Shown: one piece after another, positions 52,037-60,421 of the stretch
Layout: each line of letters starts with the position of its first letter
How positions within the stretch are numbered: the first letter of the stretch is position 1
From: JBBSEX01 sp038239345
GTDB taxonomy: Bacteria; Acidobacteriota; Terriglobia; Bryobacterales; Bryobacteraceae
Length of the DNA: 64,000 bases
NCBI GenBank assembly: GCA_038239345.1
Contig: JBBSEX010000019.1
Location: 35,425-99,424 of the forward strand
Reading direction: 5' to 3'
Program-made: the position numbers and the translations under genes
The notes under the pieces: model-generated
What the model was told of the DNA's origin: nothing
Database searches by the model: none
What the model saw: only the letters and a program-made list of their open reading frames with translations

Positions 52037-53661
52037 TGGCCCGCGTCCTGTTAGTCGACGACGACCGCGACCAATTGGCGATCCGCAAGCTCTTGATGGA
52101 GCACTCCGGACACACCGTCTTTACGGCCGATAATACGGCCACGGCTCGCCGCCTGGCCTGCGATATTCAGCCCGATATCGCTGTGCTGGACCTGCGCCTG
52201 CCTAAGCCCGAAGATGGTCTGGCATTGATTCGCGATCTGCGCGGCGGGTCGGCGACGCTGAAGATTTTTGTGCTGTCGGGTTGGACAGAGGACCTGATCC
52301 ACCGACCCGAGGCGAAGCTGGTGGACAATATTCTGGCTAAGCCCGTCCGCTCGCAACGGCTGTTAGGTCTGCTTTCGAAGCTCGCAATCGCCGTGCTAAT
52401 AATCGCTCCAACACTGCTTTCCGCGGCGCAGAATTTTTCGTTTCAAGTGGCGAGCAAAGCGGAAGTCGTCGCCGACCTGGAACTCAGCGGACCGGGATCG
52501 AATTGGGCCACGGCGGGGCATGAGAGCGCACTTGCCACCATCACTCTCGACGGACAAACGGCCCAGCACGTGATGCTGTATAACGGGGAGCGGCGCAGGA
52601 ATTATTCGATCTTTCTGGGATCGCTGGACGCCGGGGAACATCGCATCGCCATCGAGCGGCATTCCGATTCCGCCGCCGGAACTACGGTCGCCGCCCACGC
52701 CGCGAAATTCCGTGAGATTCACCCGGGCGATCCCGATGCCGATATCTTGGCCAACATGCCTATCGTCTGCGCACGCCAGAACACGATTGGCAAATTCACC
52801 GATATCCCGTTGCTTTCTTATGCCGAGCGCCTGCGCGACGAGAGCCGGCCGCTGATTCAATACACGATGATTTTTTCAAACGAGGATGGTGGCACGTCGA
52901 CGCGCGGCCTGATGGCCCGCTGGGGCCGCACGACGGACATCGAATATATGTATCGGGTTTGGCTGAATCAGGATGGCACCGTATGGCGCGCCACGATGCA
53001 GAGCAGCTCGCACGAAGAGGTCGAATTCAAAGGAGCGCGCGAAGGCAGCCATCCTTTGCTGATCCCCATTACCGACAACAACATCTTTGGCGACACGGGC
53101 ATGTCCTCCATTCGTTACCAGATTCCGCCTATAGTGGCCACGCTCAATGACCACTCGCGCGAAGTTCTGATGGATGCCCACCCCTTCACATATCGGGTCG
53201 CCGCCGAAGAGATGACGCGTGAAGGGAAGATCCGGCCATTCGGAATCGCCGACGGCACGAAGATCGCCGATTCCCGCAATTACCTCTACGTCGAAGCAAA
53301 CGTCACCAACACCACCTCGGGCCTGGTGACCTATGTCAGGCTGAAAGACGAATCGCGCTGGCGCAGTTCTAATTTCGGTCATGAGGAAGCGGCCATTGAG
53401 CGCAGCGGCTGGGTCCGCACTACTGTTGAACTGCCGCACGGCACCAAGGCTTCGCAAATTGCCGAAATCGGCTTCGGCTGTATCGCCTTTCGGGAGCACG
53501 GCAGAATTCCGCTGTCGGGATCGTGCCGTCTGGAAGGCGTCAAGAAAGCTTTCCTACTGAACGATGGCTATGAGCCGGGCGATTCACTTTTCCATTGGAG
53601 CGGCACGATTGATATTCCCGCCGGCGAGATGCAATTTTTCAGGACCGATCGAGCCAACTGA
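52036..53661 (+). CDS. Response-regulator receiver domain fused to a membrane/secreted domain
   Basis: 541 aa from the ATG at 52036. Residues 1-112 form a receiver domain: acidic pair D8/D9, phospho-acceptor D52 (AVLDLRLP), Ser81 and K102 (LAKPV). Directly after it comes a hydrophobic segment (115-130, SKLAIAVLIIAPTLLSAAQ) that resembles a signal peptide or membrane anchor, then about 400 residues of beta-rich, exported-looking sequence of unknown family. No stop or good internal start separates the parts. A receiver inside and a large domain outside would be an unusual topology; a recent gene fusion is the simplest explanation. Coupled to the tldDE operon. Confidence 0.7.
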   Translation: MARVLLVDDDRDQLAIRKLLMEHSGHTVFTADNTATARRLACDIQPDIAVLDLRLPKPEDGLALIRDLRGGSATLKIFVLSGWTEDLIHRPEAKLVDNILAKPVRSQRLLGLLSKLAIAVLIIAPTLLSAAQNFSFQVASKAEVVADLELSGPGSNWATAGHESALATITLDGQTAQHVMLYNGERRRNYSIFLGSLDAGEHRIAIERHSDSAAGTTVAAHAAKFREIHPGDPDADILANMPIVCARQNTIGKFTDIPLLSYAERLRDESRPLIQYTMIFSNEDGGTSTRGLMARWGRTTDIEYMYRVWLNQDGTVWRATMQSSSHEEVEFKGAREGSHPLLIPITDNNIFGDTGMSSIRYQIPPIVATLNDHSREVLMDAHPFTYRVAAEEMTREGKIRPFGIADGTKIADSRNYLYVEANVTNTTSGLVTYVRLKDESRWRSSNFGHEEAAIERSGWVRTTVELPHGTKASQIAEIGFGCIAFREHGRIPLSGSCRLEGVKKAFLLNDGYEPGDSLFHWSGTIDIPAGEMQFFRTDRAN

Positions 53662-53709
53662 TTCCAACGGATCGGATCAACTGATCTATTCAACTGTTAA
53701 GCTGCAAGG

Positions 53710-54243
53710 ATGAGAACCGCACTGACCATGATGCTCGCGCTCGGCTTGGCCACCGCAGCTGGCGCCGCCGATGAACCGCCCTCCGCCGGCACCGCCGCGC
53801 CCGATTTCACATTGAATTCGCAGGAAGGCACGCCCGTGTCGTTGCATGATCTGCATGGCAAATGGGTGGTGCTTTATTTTTATCCGAAGGACATGACCAA
53901 AGGCTGCACCATCGAAGCCCACAACTTCGAACGCGATGCCGCGCAATATAAGGACAAGAACGCCGTCATTCTTGGAGTCAGCGTCGATACTGTCGATTCG
54001 CACAAAGAGTTCTGCACGAAAGAAAGCCTGACTTTCAAATTGCTTGCCGATACCGGCAAAGATGTCTCGGCGAAGTATGGATCACTGGCCACGGCGGGCA
54101 CTGTGCAATACTCCGCTCGCAATACTTTCCTGATCGATCCCAAAGGGACGATTCGCAAAGTCTATGTAAAGGTCAGTCCGAATCCGCATAGCCAGGAAGT
54201 CCTGGAAGCGTTGGCGGATCTGCAAAAAACGGGGACTAACTAA
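53710..54243 (+). CDS. Exported peroxiredoxin (AhpC/TSA, BCP-like)
   Basis: 177 aa. Signal peptide MRTALTMMLALGLATAAGA. The peroxidatic Cys66 is in FYPKDMTKGCTIEA; in typical BCP a resolving Cys follows four to five residues on, but here the position is His71 (EAHNFERD). Another Cys lies further on in KEFCTKESL. Thus it is either 1-Cys or uses an atypical partner. It would detoxify peroxides in the periplasm. The stop abuts the convergent recR stop with no gap. Confidence 0.9.
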   Translation: MRTALTMMLALGLATAAGAADEPPSAGTAAPDFTLNSQEGTPVSLHDLHGKWVVLYFYPKDMTKGCTIEAHNFERDAAQYKDKNAVILGVSVDTVDSHKEFCTKESLTFKLLADTGKDVSAKYGSLATAGTVQYSARNTFLIDPKGTIRKVYVKVSPNPHSQEVLEALADLQKTGTN

Positions 54244-54843
54244 CTACATCTCGCGGCGGTTTTCAAGCGACTTGGACATCGTGACTTCGTCGGCATAGTC
54301 CAGGTCGCTACCCACCGGAATTCCCATCGCGATGCGCGTCACCTTCAGTCCCAGGGGCTTGAGCAAACGCGAAATGTATACGGCCGTCGCTTCGCCTTCC
54401 ACCGTCGGATTGGTGGCCAGAATCAATTCCGTTACCTCGCCCGACTCCAGCCGCTCCAGCAGATTCTTCAATCGCAATTGCTCCGGCCCGATGCCGCGCA
54501 GTGGCGATAGCGATCCGTGCAACACGTGATAGAGGCCGTGAAACTGTCTCGTGCTTTCCACGGGGACGATATTGTGCGGCTCCTCAACCACGCAAATCGA
54601 CGCTCGCTCGCGCTGCGGATCGCGACAGAAGTTACATAGCTCGCCATCGCTGATGTTGTTGCATTGGGCGCAGATTCCCAGGTTGTCCTTCACGTCCAGA
54701 ACCGCCTGCGCCAGGCGCTCGGCGCTCTCCCGTGGATTGCGCAAAACATAAAACGCAATCCGTTGCGCAGACTTCTGGCCAATGCCCGGAAGGCGCTTGA
54801 ATTCCTGAATCAGTCTGGCCAGCGGCTCGGCGAAATCGGGCAT
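54244..54843 (-). CDS. recR: Recombination protein RecR
   Basis: 199 aa, full length. Helix-hairpin-helix region RLPGIGQKSAQRIAFYVL, zinc cysteines C58, C61, C70, C73, and a Toprim domain (ICVVEEPHNIVPVE, ELILATNPTVEGEATAVYI). It works with RecF/RecO to load RecA at gaps. Third gene of dnaX-ebfC-recR, the standard bacterial order. Confidence 0.95.
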   Translation of the reverse strand: MPDFAEPLARLIQEFKRLPGIGQKSAQRIAFYVLRNPRESAERLAQAVLDVKDNLGICAQCNNISDGELCNFCRDPQRERASICVVEEPHNIVPVESTRQFHGLYHVLHGSLSPLRGIGPEQLRLKNLLERLESGEVTELILATNPTVEGEATAVYISRLLKPLGLKVTRIAMGIPVGSDLDYADEVTMSKSLENRREM

Positions 54844-54849
54844 GGAATT

Positions 54850-55158
54850 TTAGAACATACCCGGCGGGAGGCCCATGCCGCCCATCATTCCGTTCATCTT
54901 GGAGGAGCTCTCCTGATCCACTTTTTTCGATGCCTCGTTGATTGCCGCCAGCACCAGATCCTGCAGCATCTCCACGTCGCCCGCTACCTCGGGATCGATC
55001 TTCACCGCCAGTACGTTTTTGTGGCCGTCCATCTTCACCGATACCATGCCGCCGCCGGCTGCCGCCTCCACGCGAATCAGCGCCACTTCTTCCTGCATCT
55101 TCTGCTGCATCTGCTGGGCCTGCTTCATCATGGCCTGCATGTTTCCAGGTAGTTTCAT
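54850..55158 (-). CDS. ebfC: YbaB/EbfC nucleoid-associated protein
   Basis: 102 aa, typical length. NMQAMMKQAQQMQQKMQEEVALIRVEAAAGGGMVSVKMDGHKNVLAVKIDPE is the family core. It binds DNA as a tweezer-like dimer. It lies between dnaX and recR, six bases before recR. Confidence 0.93.
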   Translation of the reverse strand: MKLPGNMQAMMKQAQQMQQKMQEEVALIRVEAAAGGGMVSVKMDGHKNVLAVKIDPEVAGDVEMLQDLVLAAINEASKKVDQESSSKMNGMMGGMGLPPGMF

Positions 55159-55179
55159 AAGTCTCCTTGCGCTGTCTGG

Positions 55180-56874
55180 CTAGTCCTTTAAGTTTCGCAC
55201 CATCCGCACATGGCTGCCGGGGAAGGTCTCTTGAAATTTCTGGATTTCGGGATGCGCGAATGCCCGGTGCGAGAGTTCATCCTCAGTTGGTTTCGCGCCG
55301 CCGGACGCGGGCTCAATGGGTATCGTGGGAGTTACTTCACCAACCTTCGCCGTTAGCTTCAGGGGCCGGCCGGCCAGCGCTTCAACAATGCGCGGCAGAT
55401 CGGGATCGCCCTTCAATCCCAGGGCATAGAATTTGGTTGTGGTGAAGACAATTTCGGTGGCCGATACGTCTACGTTCGAATGCTCGACGGCATCGGCTGT
55501 ATGCGCCAGACCGGCTTCCATCAGCGCCCCGTGCAAGCGTACTTTCCATTGCGGGTCGGATGGGGCTAACGTCGCCGTGGGTGGGATGGCCGAAGCTGCG
55601 GTGGGGGGAACGGTCGGCGGCGCAACGGGAGGCGGAAGCGGCGGCGGCGCCTTCAACGGCGAGGTAGGAGCGGAGGCAAACACCGATGCCCCGCTCGATT
55701 TTGGCGGACGCGGCGGCGCCGGAGTAACCACCGGTTCGCCCCCCGATCCCGGACCCAGATTGGCCAGCGCTTCCTCAATGGCCAGCAGCTTACCGGCATG
55801 CACCAGACGCAATAAACCCACTTCCAGATGCAGCCGCGGTTGGGGCGAGAATTGCATGTCTTTGAATAAGTCGAGCGTCAATTGCAGGTAGCGTGTCAGG
55901 TCTTCTTCGGAAAAACCAGAGCCCGTTTCGGCTAATTTCGTTTGTTCGCTGGGCGAAGCCGCAATCAGCCGCGTTTCGCCGCCGGCGATCTTCGCCACCA
56001 GCAGGTTGCGGAAGTAGCGGGCCAGCTCGCGGCAAAAATGTTGTAGGTTGCGGCCGTTGCTTTCCAGTTCCTGGACTACTTCCAGCATGCGACGTGAGTC
56101 GGCGGCGCTGAGGGCCTTCGTAATTTCGGCGAGCGAATCCAGAGAGAACATCCCCAGCAGTCCGCGGACCTCGGCAGCGCTCAGAGTCGATCCGCAGCAG
56201 GCAATCGCCTGATCGAGCGCCGACAAGGAATCGCGAACGCTTCCCTCCCCCGATTGGGCCAACACGGAGAGCGCTTCCGGATCCGCTTGAATCCCCTCTT
56301 CCTTACAGATCCACTCCATGCGCTTGACGAGTTCGCCAAAATCGACCGAGCGAAAACTAAATTGCTGGCAGCGCGAGGCGATGGTGGTGGGAATCTTGTG
56401 AACTTCCGTCGTGCAGAGGATGAACACAGCCCACTCGGGAGGTTCTTCCAGGGTCTTCAGCAGCGCGTTGAAGGCTTCGCTGGTGATCTGGTGGGCTTCA
56501 TCGATGATGAAGACTTTGTATCGATCGCGCGCCGGACGATACCGCACATTCTCCCGCAGCTCACGCATTTCATTGATACCGCGATTGGAGGCGGCGTCGA
56601 TTTCAATCACGTCGGGAGCGTTTCCGGCGGTCACTTCCAGGCAACTGGAACAGACTCCGCAGGGCTGCGGCGTGGGACCTTCGACGCAATTTAAACAACG
56701 GGCCAGGATGCGCGCAACCGTGGTCTTGCCGGTTCCGCGCTGTCCACAAAAGATATAGCCATGAGCGATTCGACGCTGCAAAATCGCATTCTCTATTGTG
56801 GTGCGGACGTGCTCCTGTCCAATCAGCTCTCCGAAGGTTTGGGGCCTATATTTCCGGGCGATGACTTGGTACAT
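55180..56874 (-). CDS. dnaX: DNA polymerase III subunit gamma/tau
   Basis: 564 aa. N-terminal MYQVIARKYRPQTFGELIGQEHV; Walker A GQRGTGKT (44-51); zinc cysteines C60, C63, C72, C75, C78; Walker B VFIIDEAHQ; SRC motif region ASRCQQF. A proline-rich linker (about 380-440) leads to a short C-terminal domain. No clear A-run slippery site for gamma production was seen. It is the clamp-loader ATPase. The SRP RNA gene lies 17 bases upstream. Confidence 0.95.
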   Translation of the reverse strand: MYQVIARKYRPQTFGELIGQEHVRTTIENAILQRRIAHGYIFCGQRGTGKTTVARILARCLNCVEGPTPQPCGVCSSCLEVTAGNAPDVIEIDAASNRGINEMRELRENVRYRPARDRYKVFIIDEAHQITSEAFNALLKTLEEPPEWAVFILCTTEVHKIPTTIASRCQQFSFRSVDFGELVKRMEWICKEEGIQADPEALSVLAQSGEGSVRDSLSALDQAIACCGSTLSAAEVRGLLGMFSLDSLAEITKALSAADSRRMLEVVQELESNGRNLQHFCRELARYFRNLLVAKIAGGETRLIAASPSEQTKLAETGSGFSEEDLTRYLQLTLDLFKDMQFSPQPRLHLEVGLLRLVHAGKLLAIEEALANLGPGSGGEPVVTPAPPRPPKSSGASVFASAPTSPLKAPPPLPPPVAPPTVPPTAASAIPPTATLAPSDPQWKVRLHGALMEAGLAHTADAVEHSNVDVSATEIVFTTTKFYALGLKGDPDLPRIVEALAGRPLKLTAKVGEVTPTIPIEPASGGAKPTEDELSHRAFAHPEIQKFQETFPGSHVRMVRNLKD

Positions 56875-56891
56875 GGGAAGGGCCAGGTGTT

Positions 56892-57000
56892 TGCCAGACC
56901 CCGGGTGATCCGCGGCACACGAACTAAACCGTTACCGTTGCTTCCTTCCGGACCTGGCGGGGTTCACGACCGCCCGTTGCACGAAGCCCGGAGCCTGACA
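56892..57000 (-). ncRNA. ffs: Signal recognition particle RNA (bacterial small type)
   Basis: About 109 nt on the minus strand. The invariant apical sequence GGTCCGGAAGGAAGCA (plus-strand complement near 56939-56954) is intact. The ends pair over 13-14 positions (GTCAGGCTCCGGG with CCCGGGGTCTGGC). A -10-like TACACT sits at 57013-57008, seven bases before the 5' end; the -35 is weak. It pairs with Ffh to target membrane proteins. Its position directly upstream of dnaX is common. Confidence 0.95.
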
Positions 57001-57265
57001 GTTCTATAGTGTAGCGCACTTCCTAAGAGCGGGAAAAGGGGCACTCCCCCCGTACTGATTTATAGCGCTTCGGGACCATCCGGTGACTGGAGATAACCCT
57101 TGTATTTGCAGACTTTTATAGGCACCGTGTACCGGTACTTCAGCGCTATTGCGGAAGGCGAAGAAACAACGTAGTCTCGGAGCTAGTCGACCGCTCTTAG
57201 CAGGCGTACTTAATCCGGGGTTAGAATCCGGAGCCGTTTGGGGCGGATCGTCGGAGGAGTTCTCT

Positions 57266-58057
57266 TTGAAAGCGTTACAGATCGTTGTGTTTGCAATTCT
57301 AGGTGGTGGATTTTCGCTCTTTGGCGACACCATCAAGCCGTCCGCCGGGTCGAGCTTCGTCAACTCGCCCGGCGCTTCGGAATCCGGTCAACCGACGTCG
57401 GCATTTTGGGACAATCCGTCCGTGGATGGGCCACAGAGGAACGTTGGCTACGTCTTAACGGGGACTGGCGGATGGGCCGGCAGTCCGCTATCGCCGCAGC
57501 TGCCATCGCTGCAATTCTGGTCCGCCGGAGGCAATTCGGCGAATACCGATGAAACTTTCCTGCGATCGGTAGGCGCGCCGTTCGCGATCTCCTTGATTGA
57601 GGACACCACGGCTCTGAACGATGTTTTTGGCTGGTATGACGTTCTGGATCCAACTACTCTTCATCCGCTGTTTGCCACGGGAATCAGTCCGGTGGGAAGC
57701 AGCTTCCTGTTCACGCCATCGGCCGAATATGGATTCTTTCTAACATCATCACAGAGCACCGGGTTCACTTACTACAGCCAGTCGGGGATGAACTCGAGCC
57801 TGTACGGCGAGCAGACGCACCAGCACTTTTCGGTGTTTCAGAACACCAAGCCGGGGTCTAGCGGATTGATTATCGGAGCTGAGGACGCAGTGGGAAGAAA
57901 CGGGTTTTATGCGGGCGGCGAGGGTTATGGCGACTTTAACGACGTCATCGTTAGCGTGCAGCAGACTCCCGAGCCGGGAACGTTTTGGATGTTGGCAATC
58001 GGGGTGGTGCTAAGCGGGGTGGGCGTTTACAAGAAGCGAAAACAGCAAGCTCGTTAA
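57266..58057 (+). CDS. Secreted PEP-CTERM protein with DUF4114-like region
   Basis: 263 aa from TTG 57266, chosen because GGAGGAG lies about seven bases upstream and the signal peptide (LKALQIVVFAILGGGFSLFG) starts here; a longer frame to 57149 lacks support. The region GLIIGAEDAVG...GDFNDVIVSVQ matches the Asp-rich end of DUF4114. The C-terminal tail TPEPGTFWMLAIGVVLSGVGVYKKRKQ is a PEP-CTERM sorting signal (PEP, helix, basic end) for exosortase-dependent export. Probably an extracellular or cell-surface protein linked to exopolysaccharide. Its stop shares bases with the convergent gene. Confidence 0.8.
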   Translation: MKALQIVVFAILGGGFSLFGDTIKPSAGSSFVNSPGASESGQPTSAFWDNPSVDGPQRNVGYVLTGTGGWAGSPLSPQLPSLQFWSAGGNSANTDETFLRSVGAPFAISLIEDTTALNDVFGWYDVLDPTTLHPLFATGISPVGSSFLFTPSAEYGFFLTSSQSTGFTYYSQSGMNSSLYGEQTHQHFSVFQNTKPGSSGLIIGAEDAVGRNGFYAGGEGYGDFNDVIVSVQQTPEPGTFWMLAIGVVLSGVGVYKKRKQQAR

Positions 58058-58320
58058 TGGACGCGCATACGGTTTTTTTCGTTGTGTACTAACTCATCGA
58101 AGATCGCCAGCACCTGCTTGCGATAAGTGTAAACGCGGCGTAGCCTGTTTTGGAAATTGCTTTCGTAGCGCCTGGTCTTCATCCATTTTTCCAGGACAGG
58201 CTTCGGCACATCGATATCCCGCCGCAGAGCATCGGCCGAGTGCCCACGCAGAAATAGGCCGTAGAACATGGCCGCTTCGCGTTGCGGCGCCAGTGGATCG
58301 AATTCGTCGCGGGCCAACAT
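58054..58320 (-). CDS. Small conserved hypothetical protein, 88 aa
   Basis: Soluble and basic, with a predicted helix-turn-helix-like stretch (REAAMFYGLFLRGHSADALRRDIDVPKPVLEKWMK) that suggests DNA binding by analogy with short transposase-like HTH proteins. The rest (NFQNRLRRVYTYRKQVLAIFDELV) is helical. I do not know the family name. Its stop codon shares bases with that of the PEP-CTERM gene. The 235 bp upstream of the next gene hold no further ORF. Confidence 0.6.
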   Translation of the reverse strand: MLARDEFDPLAPQREAAMFYGLFLRGHSADALRRDIDVPKPVLEKWMKTRRYESNFQNRLRRVYTYRKQVLAIFDELVHNEKNRMRVH

Positions 58321-58555
58321 GCGTTAATTTGACGTCCTCTACGTCAAGAAGAAGCGCCGAAAAAAGCCAGTATAAACAGGCCCATCCCAGAGCGCAAGTT
58401 TTATTCGTTTTATCTGGTAGTATTCCGCTTTGAACCGCAGGTGCTCAGGTTGCGGGCAAGCGGAATAGCGAGGTTCCCAACTTGTCATGACGTACGGTTC
58501 AGTAGTGAGGTTTCCGGGCGGCCTTACAATCGGGTTTGGGAGTACACTGTATCTA

Positions 58556-58876
58556 ATGAACAACGCTCGTTTAGCAGCCGGTATCCTGGCTTTCTCCTCA
58601 CTGGCCCTGGCCGAGACCTGGACCGGAACCGTGGTTGACCTGATGTGCAAGGGTAAGGACCTCAGCAGCCACACCCGGGAATGCGCGCTCAGTTGTGCCA
58701 AAGGCGGCTATGGAATCGTGCTGGCCGACGGCAAGTTCGTAAAATTCGATGAGGTCGGAAACGCCAAAGCGCTGGCAGCCGTGAAGGCAACCAGCAAAGT
58801 GAAAGACCTGAAAGCAAAAGTTACAGGCACACTGGATGATGGCGTTATCCAGGTTGAATCGATCGAGATTCCGTAA
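58556..58876 (+). CDS. Exported small protein with conserved Cys pair, 106 aa
   Basis: Start placed at ATG 58556 (MNNARLAAGILAFSSLALAETW), which gives a clean signal peptide; a longer frame from 58487 is unlikely. The mature protein begins WTGTVVDLMCKGKD and has HTRECALSCAKGGYGIVLADGKFVKFDE, a pattern seen in small secreted Acidobacterial proteins, with three cysteines that could bind metal or form disulphides. Beta-strand-rich C-terminus (LKAKVTGTLDDGVIQVESIEI) resembles an OB-like fold. Function unknown. Confidence 0.7.
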   Translation: MNNARLAAGILAFSSLALAETWTGTVVDLMCKGKDLSSHTRECALSCAKGGYGIVLADGKFVKFDEVGNAKALAAVKATSKVKDLKAKVTGTLDDGVIQVESIEIP

Positions 58877-58898
58877 ACTAGCCGGGAAGGCCAATCCG

Positions 58899-59891
58899 CT
58901 ACTTTCCCTTAGCAGCTTTCGCCCGTGCGCGGTAAGCCTGGACGGCAGCCTGATGCTCGGCGAGAGTTGCGGAGAATTGATGACCGCCAGAGCCGTCTAG
59001 TTTCGCCACGAAAAAGAGATATTTGGTTTCGGCGGGCTGGAGCGCGGCCTTCAACGCCGCCAGACCCGGATTGGCAATCGGACCGGGAGGCAACCCAGGA
59101 TGCGTGTAGGTGTTGTACGCGTTGTCGCTGGCCAGATCGGAACGGTGAATGACGCCTTTGAAACGCTGGTCAAGCAGCGCCGCATAAATCGTGGTTGGAT
59201 CGCAATCGAGCTTCATCTTGATATTTAAGCGATTCTGAAACACAGAAGCGACTTTGGGTCGCTCGTTCGCCGTACCAGTTTCCTTCTCCACCAGCGATGC
59301 CAAAGTTACGGTGTCATGCGAAGGTTTTCCCGGGGCCAACACCTTCCATTGTTTCCGGAACTGATCGGTCATTTGTCGCGCCAATTGTTCCGGCCGGGTG
59401 CTGCGCGTCAAGCGGTAGGTGGAGGGAAAAAGATAGCCTTCGAGGCTCTTCGCGGCCGGGTCGAGATCATGAATCGACGCCGGGTTGGCGGTTGCTTTCA
59501 GGAAGTCTTTGGCCTCCATTGTACCGGCTTCACCCACCAGCGCGGCGATCTCAAACACGTTACTGCCTTCCGGAATCGTGACCTCAAAGTAATGCACGTC
59601 GCCGCGCACCATTCGATCGAAGATGTCCCAGGCCGAGGCGGGATCTTTGAATCCGTACTCGCCCGCTTGGAGGCGCGCACTCGGGCGAAGGGCACGGACC
59701 AGCGAAAACTCCCAGGCATAGCGGAGCACACCTGCCGCGACCAGCTTTTGACCGATCACCCTGGTCCCGGTTCCATGGGGAAGATCGAGCAGCAAGCCGC
59801 TTTGAAAGGCTCCGTAAGGTTGGCGCACGAAGAACCACAAACCACCCGCTGCGAGAAGGACGACCAGTAAAACGAACCGAAGGATTTTCAC
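58899..59891 (-). CDS. mltG: Endolytic murein transglycosylase MltG
   Basis: 330 aa from a GTG that overlaps the ruvX stop (GTGA). N-terminal membrane anchor (3-24), LysM-like region (IPEGSNVFEIAALVGEAG) and the YceG domain with LEGYLFPSTYRL, the catalytic Glu in LASLVEKETGTANERPKVASVFQNRL and LDCDPTTIYA. It cleaves nascent glycan strands and sets their length. The ruvX-mltG pairing is usual. Confidence 0.94.
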   Translation of the reverse strand: MKILRFVLLVVLLAAGGLWFFVRQPYGAFQSGLLLDLPHGTGTRVIGQKLVAAGVLRYAWEFSLVRALRPSARLQAGEYGFKDPASAWDIFDRMVRGDVHYFEVTIPEGSNVFEIAALVGEAGTMEAKDFLKATANPASIHDLDPAAKSLEGYLFPSTYRLTRSTRPEQLARQMTDQFRKQWKVLAPGKPSHDTVTLASLVEKETGTANERPKVASVFQNRLNIKMKLDCDPTTIYAALLDQRFKGVIHRSDLASDNAYNTYTHPGLPPGPIANPGLAALKAALQPAETKYLFFVAKLDGSGGHQFSATLAEHQAAVQAYRARAKAAKGK

Positions 59892-60340
59892 GGCAGATAC
59901 TCCCGGTTCGCGAACGAATCGAGATAGCTTTCGAGGAGGATCACAGCGGACAAACGGTCTACCGCACGGGCCCGCTTTTCAATGCTGATTCCGCTCTGGC
60001 GCAAGACGCGGCTGGCTTCCACGGTGGTGAGGCGTTCGTCCCAATATTTCAAGGTGACCTTGGCTTCGCCTCCCAGCCGCTCGGCGAATTCCCGGACATA
60101 GTCGGCTTGACGACCCGCTTTCCCGCTCATGTGCAGTGGATATCCTACCAGCAACAGATCCACTTCGCGCTCCACAACAAGCGCGGCGAGCGTTGCCAGA
60201 TCCGTTCTAATATTCGTCCGTTGCAGTGTTTCCAGGCCCTGCGCGGTAACGCCCAGAGGATCGCTAAGAGCAAGTCCGATGCGCCGCTTACCGACATCGA
60301 GCGCAAGTATTCTACCGGTAACCGTACTGAATTCTTCCAC
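59888..60340 (-). CDS. ruvX: Holliday-junction resolvase-like/pre-16S nuclease RuvX (YqgF)
   Basis: 150 aa from GTG 60340, which places the start ten residues before the first strand GRILALDVGKRRIGLALSD; the longer frame to 60463 adds unlike sequence. Motifs: D15, LLVGYPLHMSGKAGRQ, and WDERLTTVEASRVL. YqgF trims the 5' end of 16S rRNA in E. coli. Divergent from the AI-2E-family gene with about 80 bp between starts. Confidence 0.92.
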   Translation of the reverse strand: MEEFSTVTGRILALDVGKRRIGLALSDPLGVTAQGLETLQRTNIRTDLATLAALVVEREVDLLLVGYPLHMSGKAGRQADYVREFAERLGGEAKVTLKYWDERLTTVEASRVLRQSGISIEKRARAVDRLSAVILLESYLDSFANREYLP

Positions 60341-60421
60341 TGTTAGACTGATTTTAACAGCGCCGCGTGCCGATACATATGCAAGCGCCGGGTGCGCTAG
60401 AGTACCAGTAAAGGCCGTGGG

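Noticed and set aside
55180..56874. Programmed frameshift in dnaX
   Set aside because: No A-rich slippery heptamer was seen in the region after the ATPase core.
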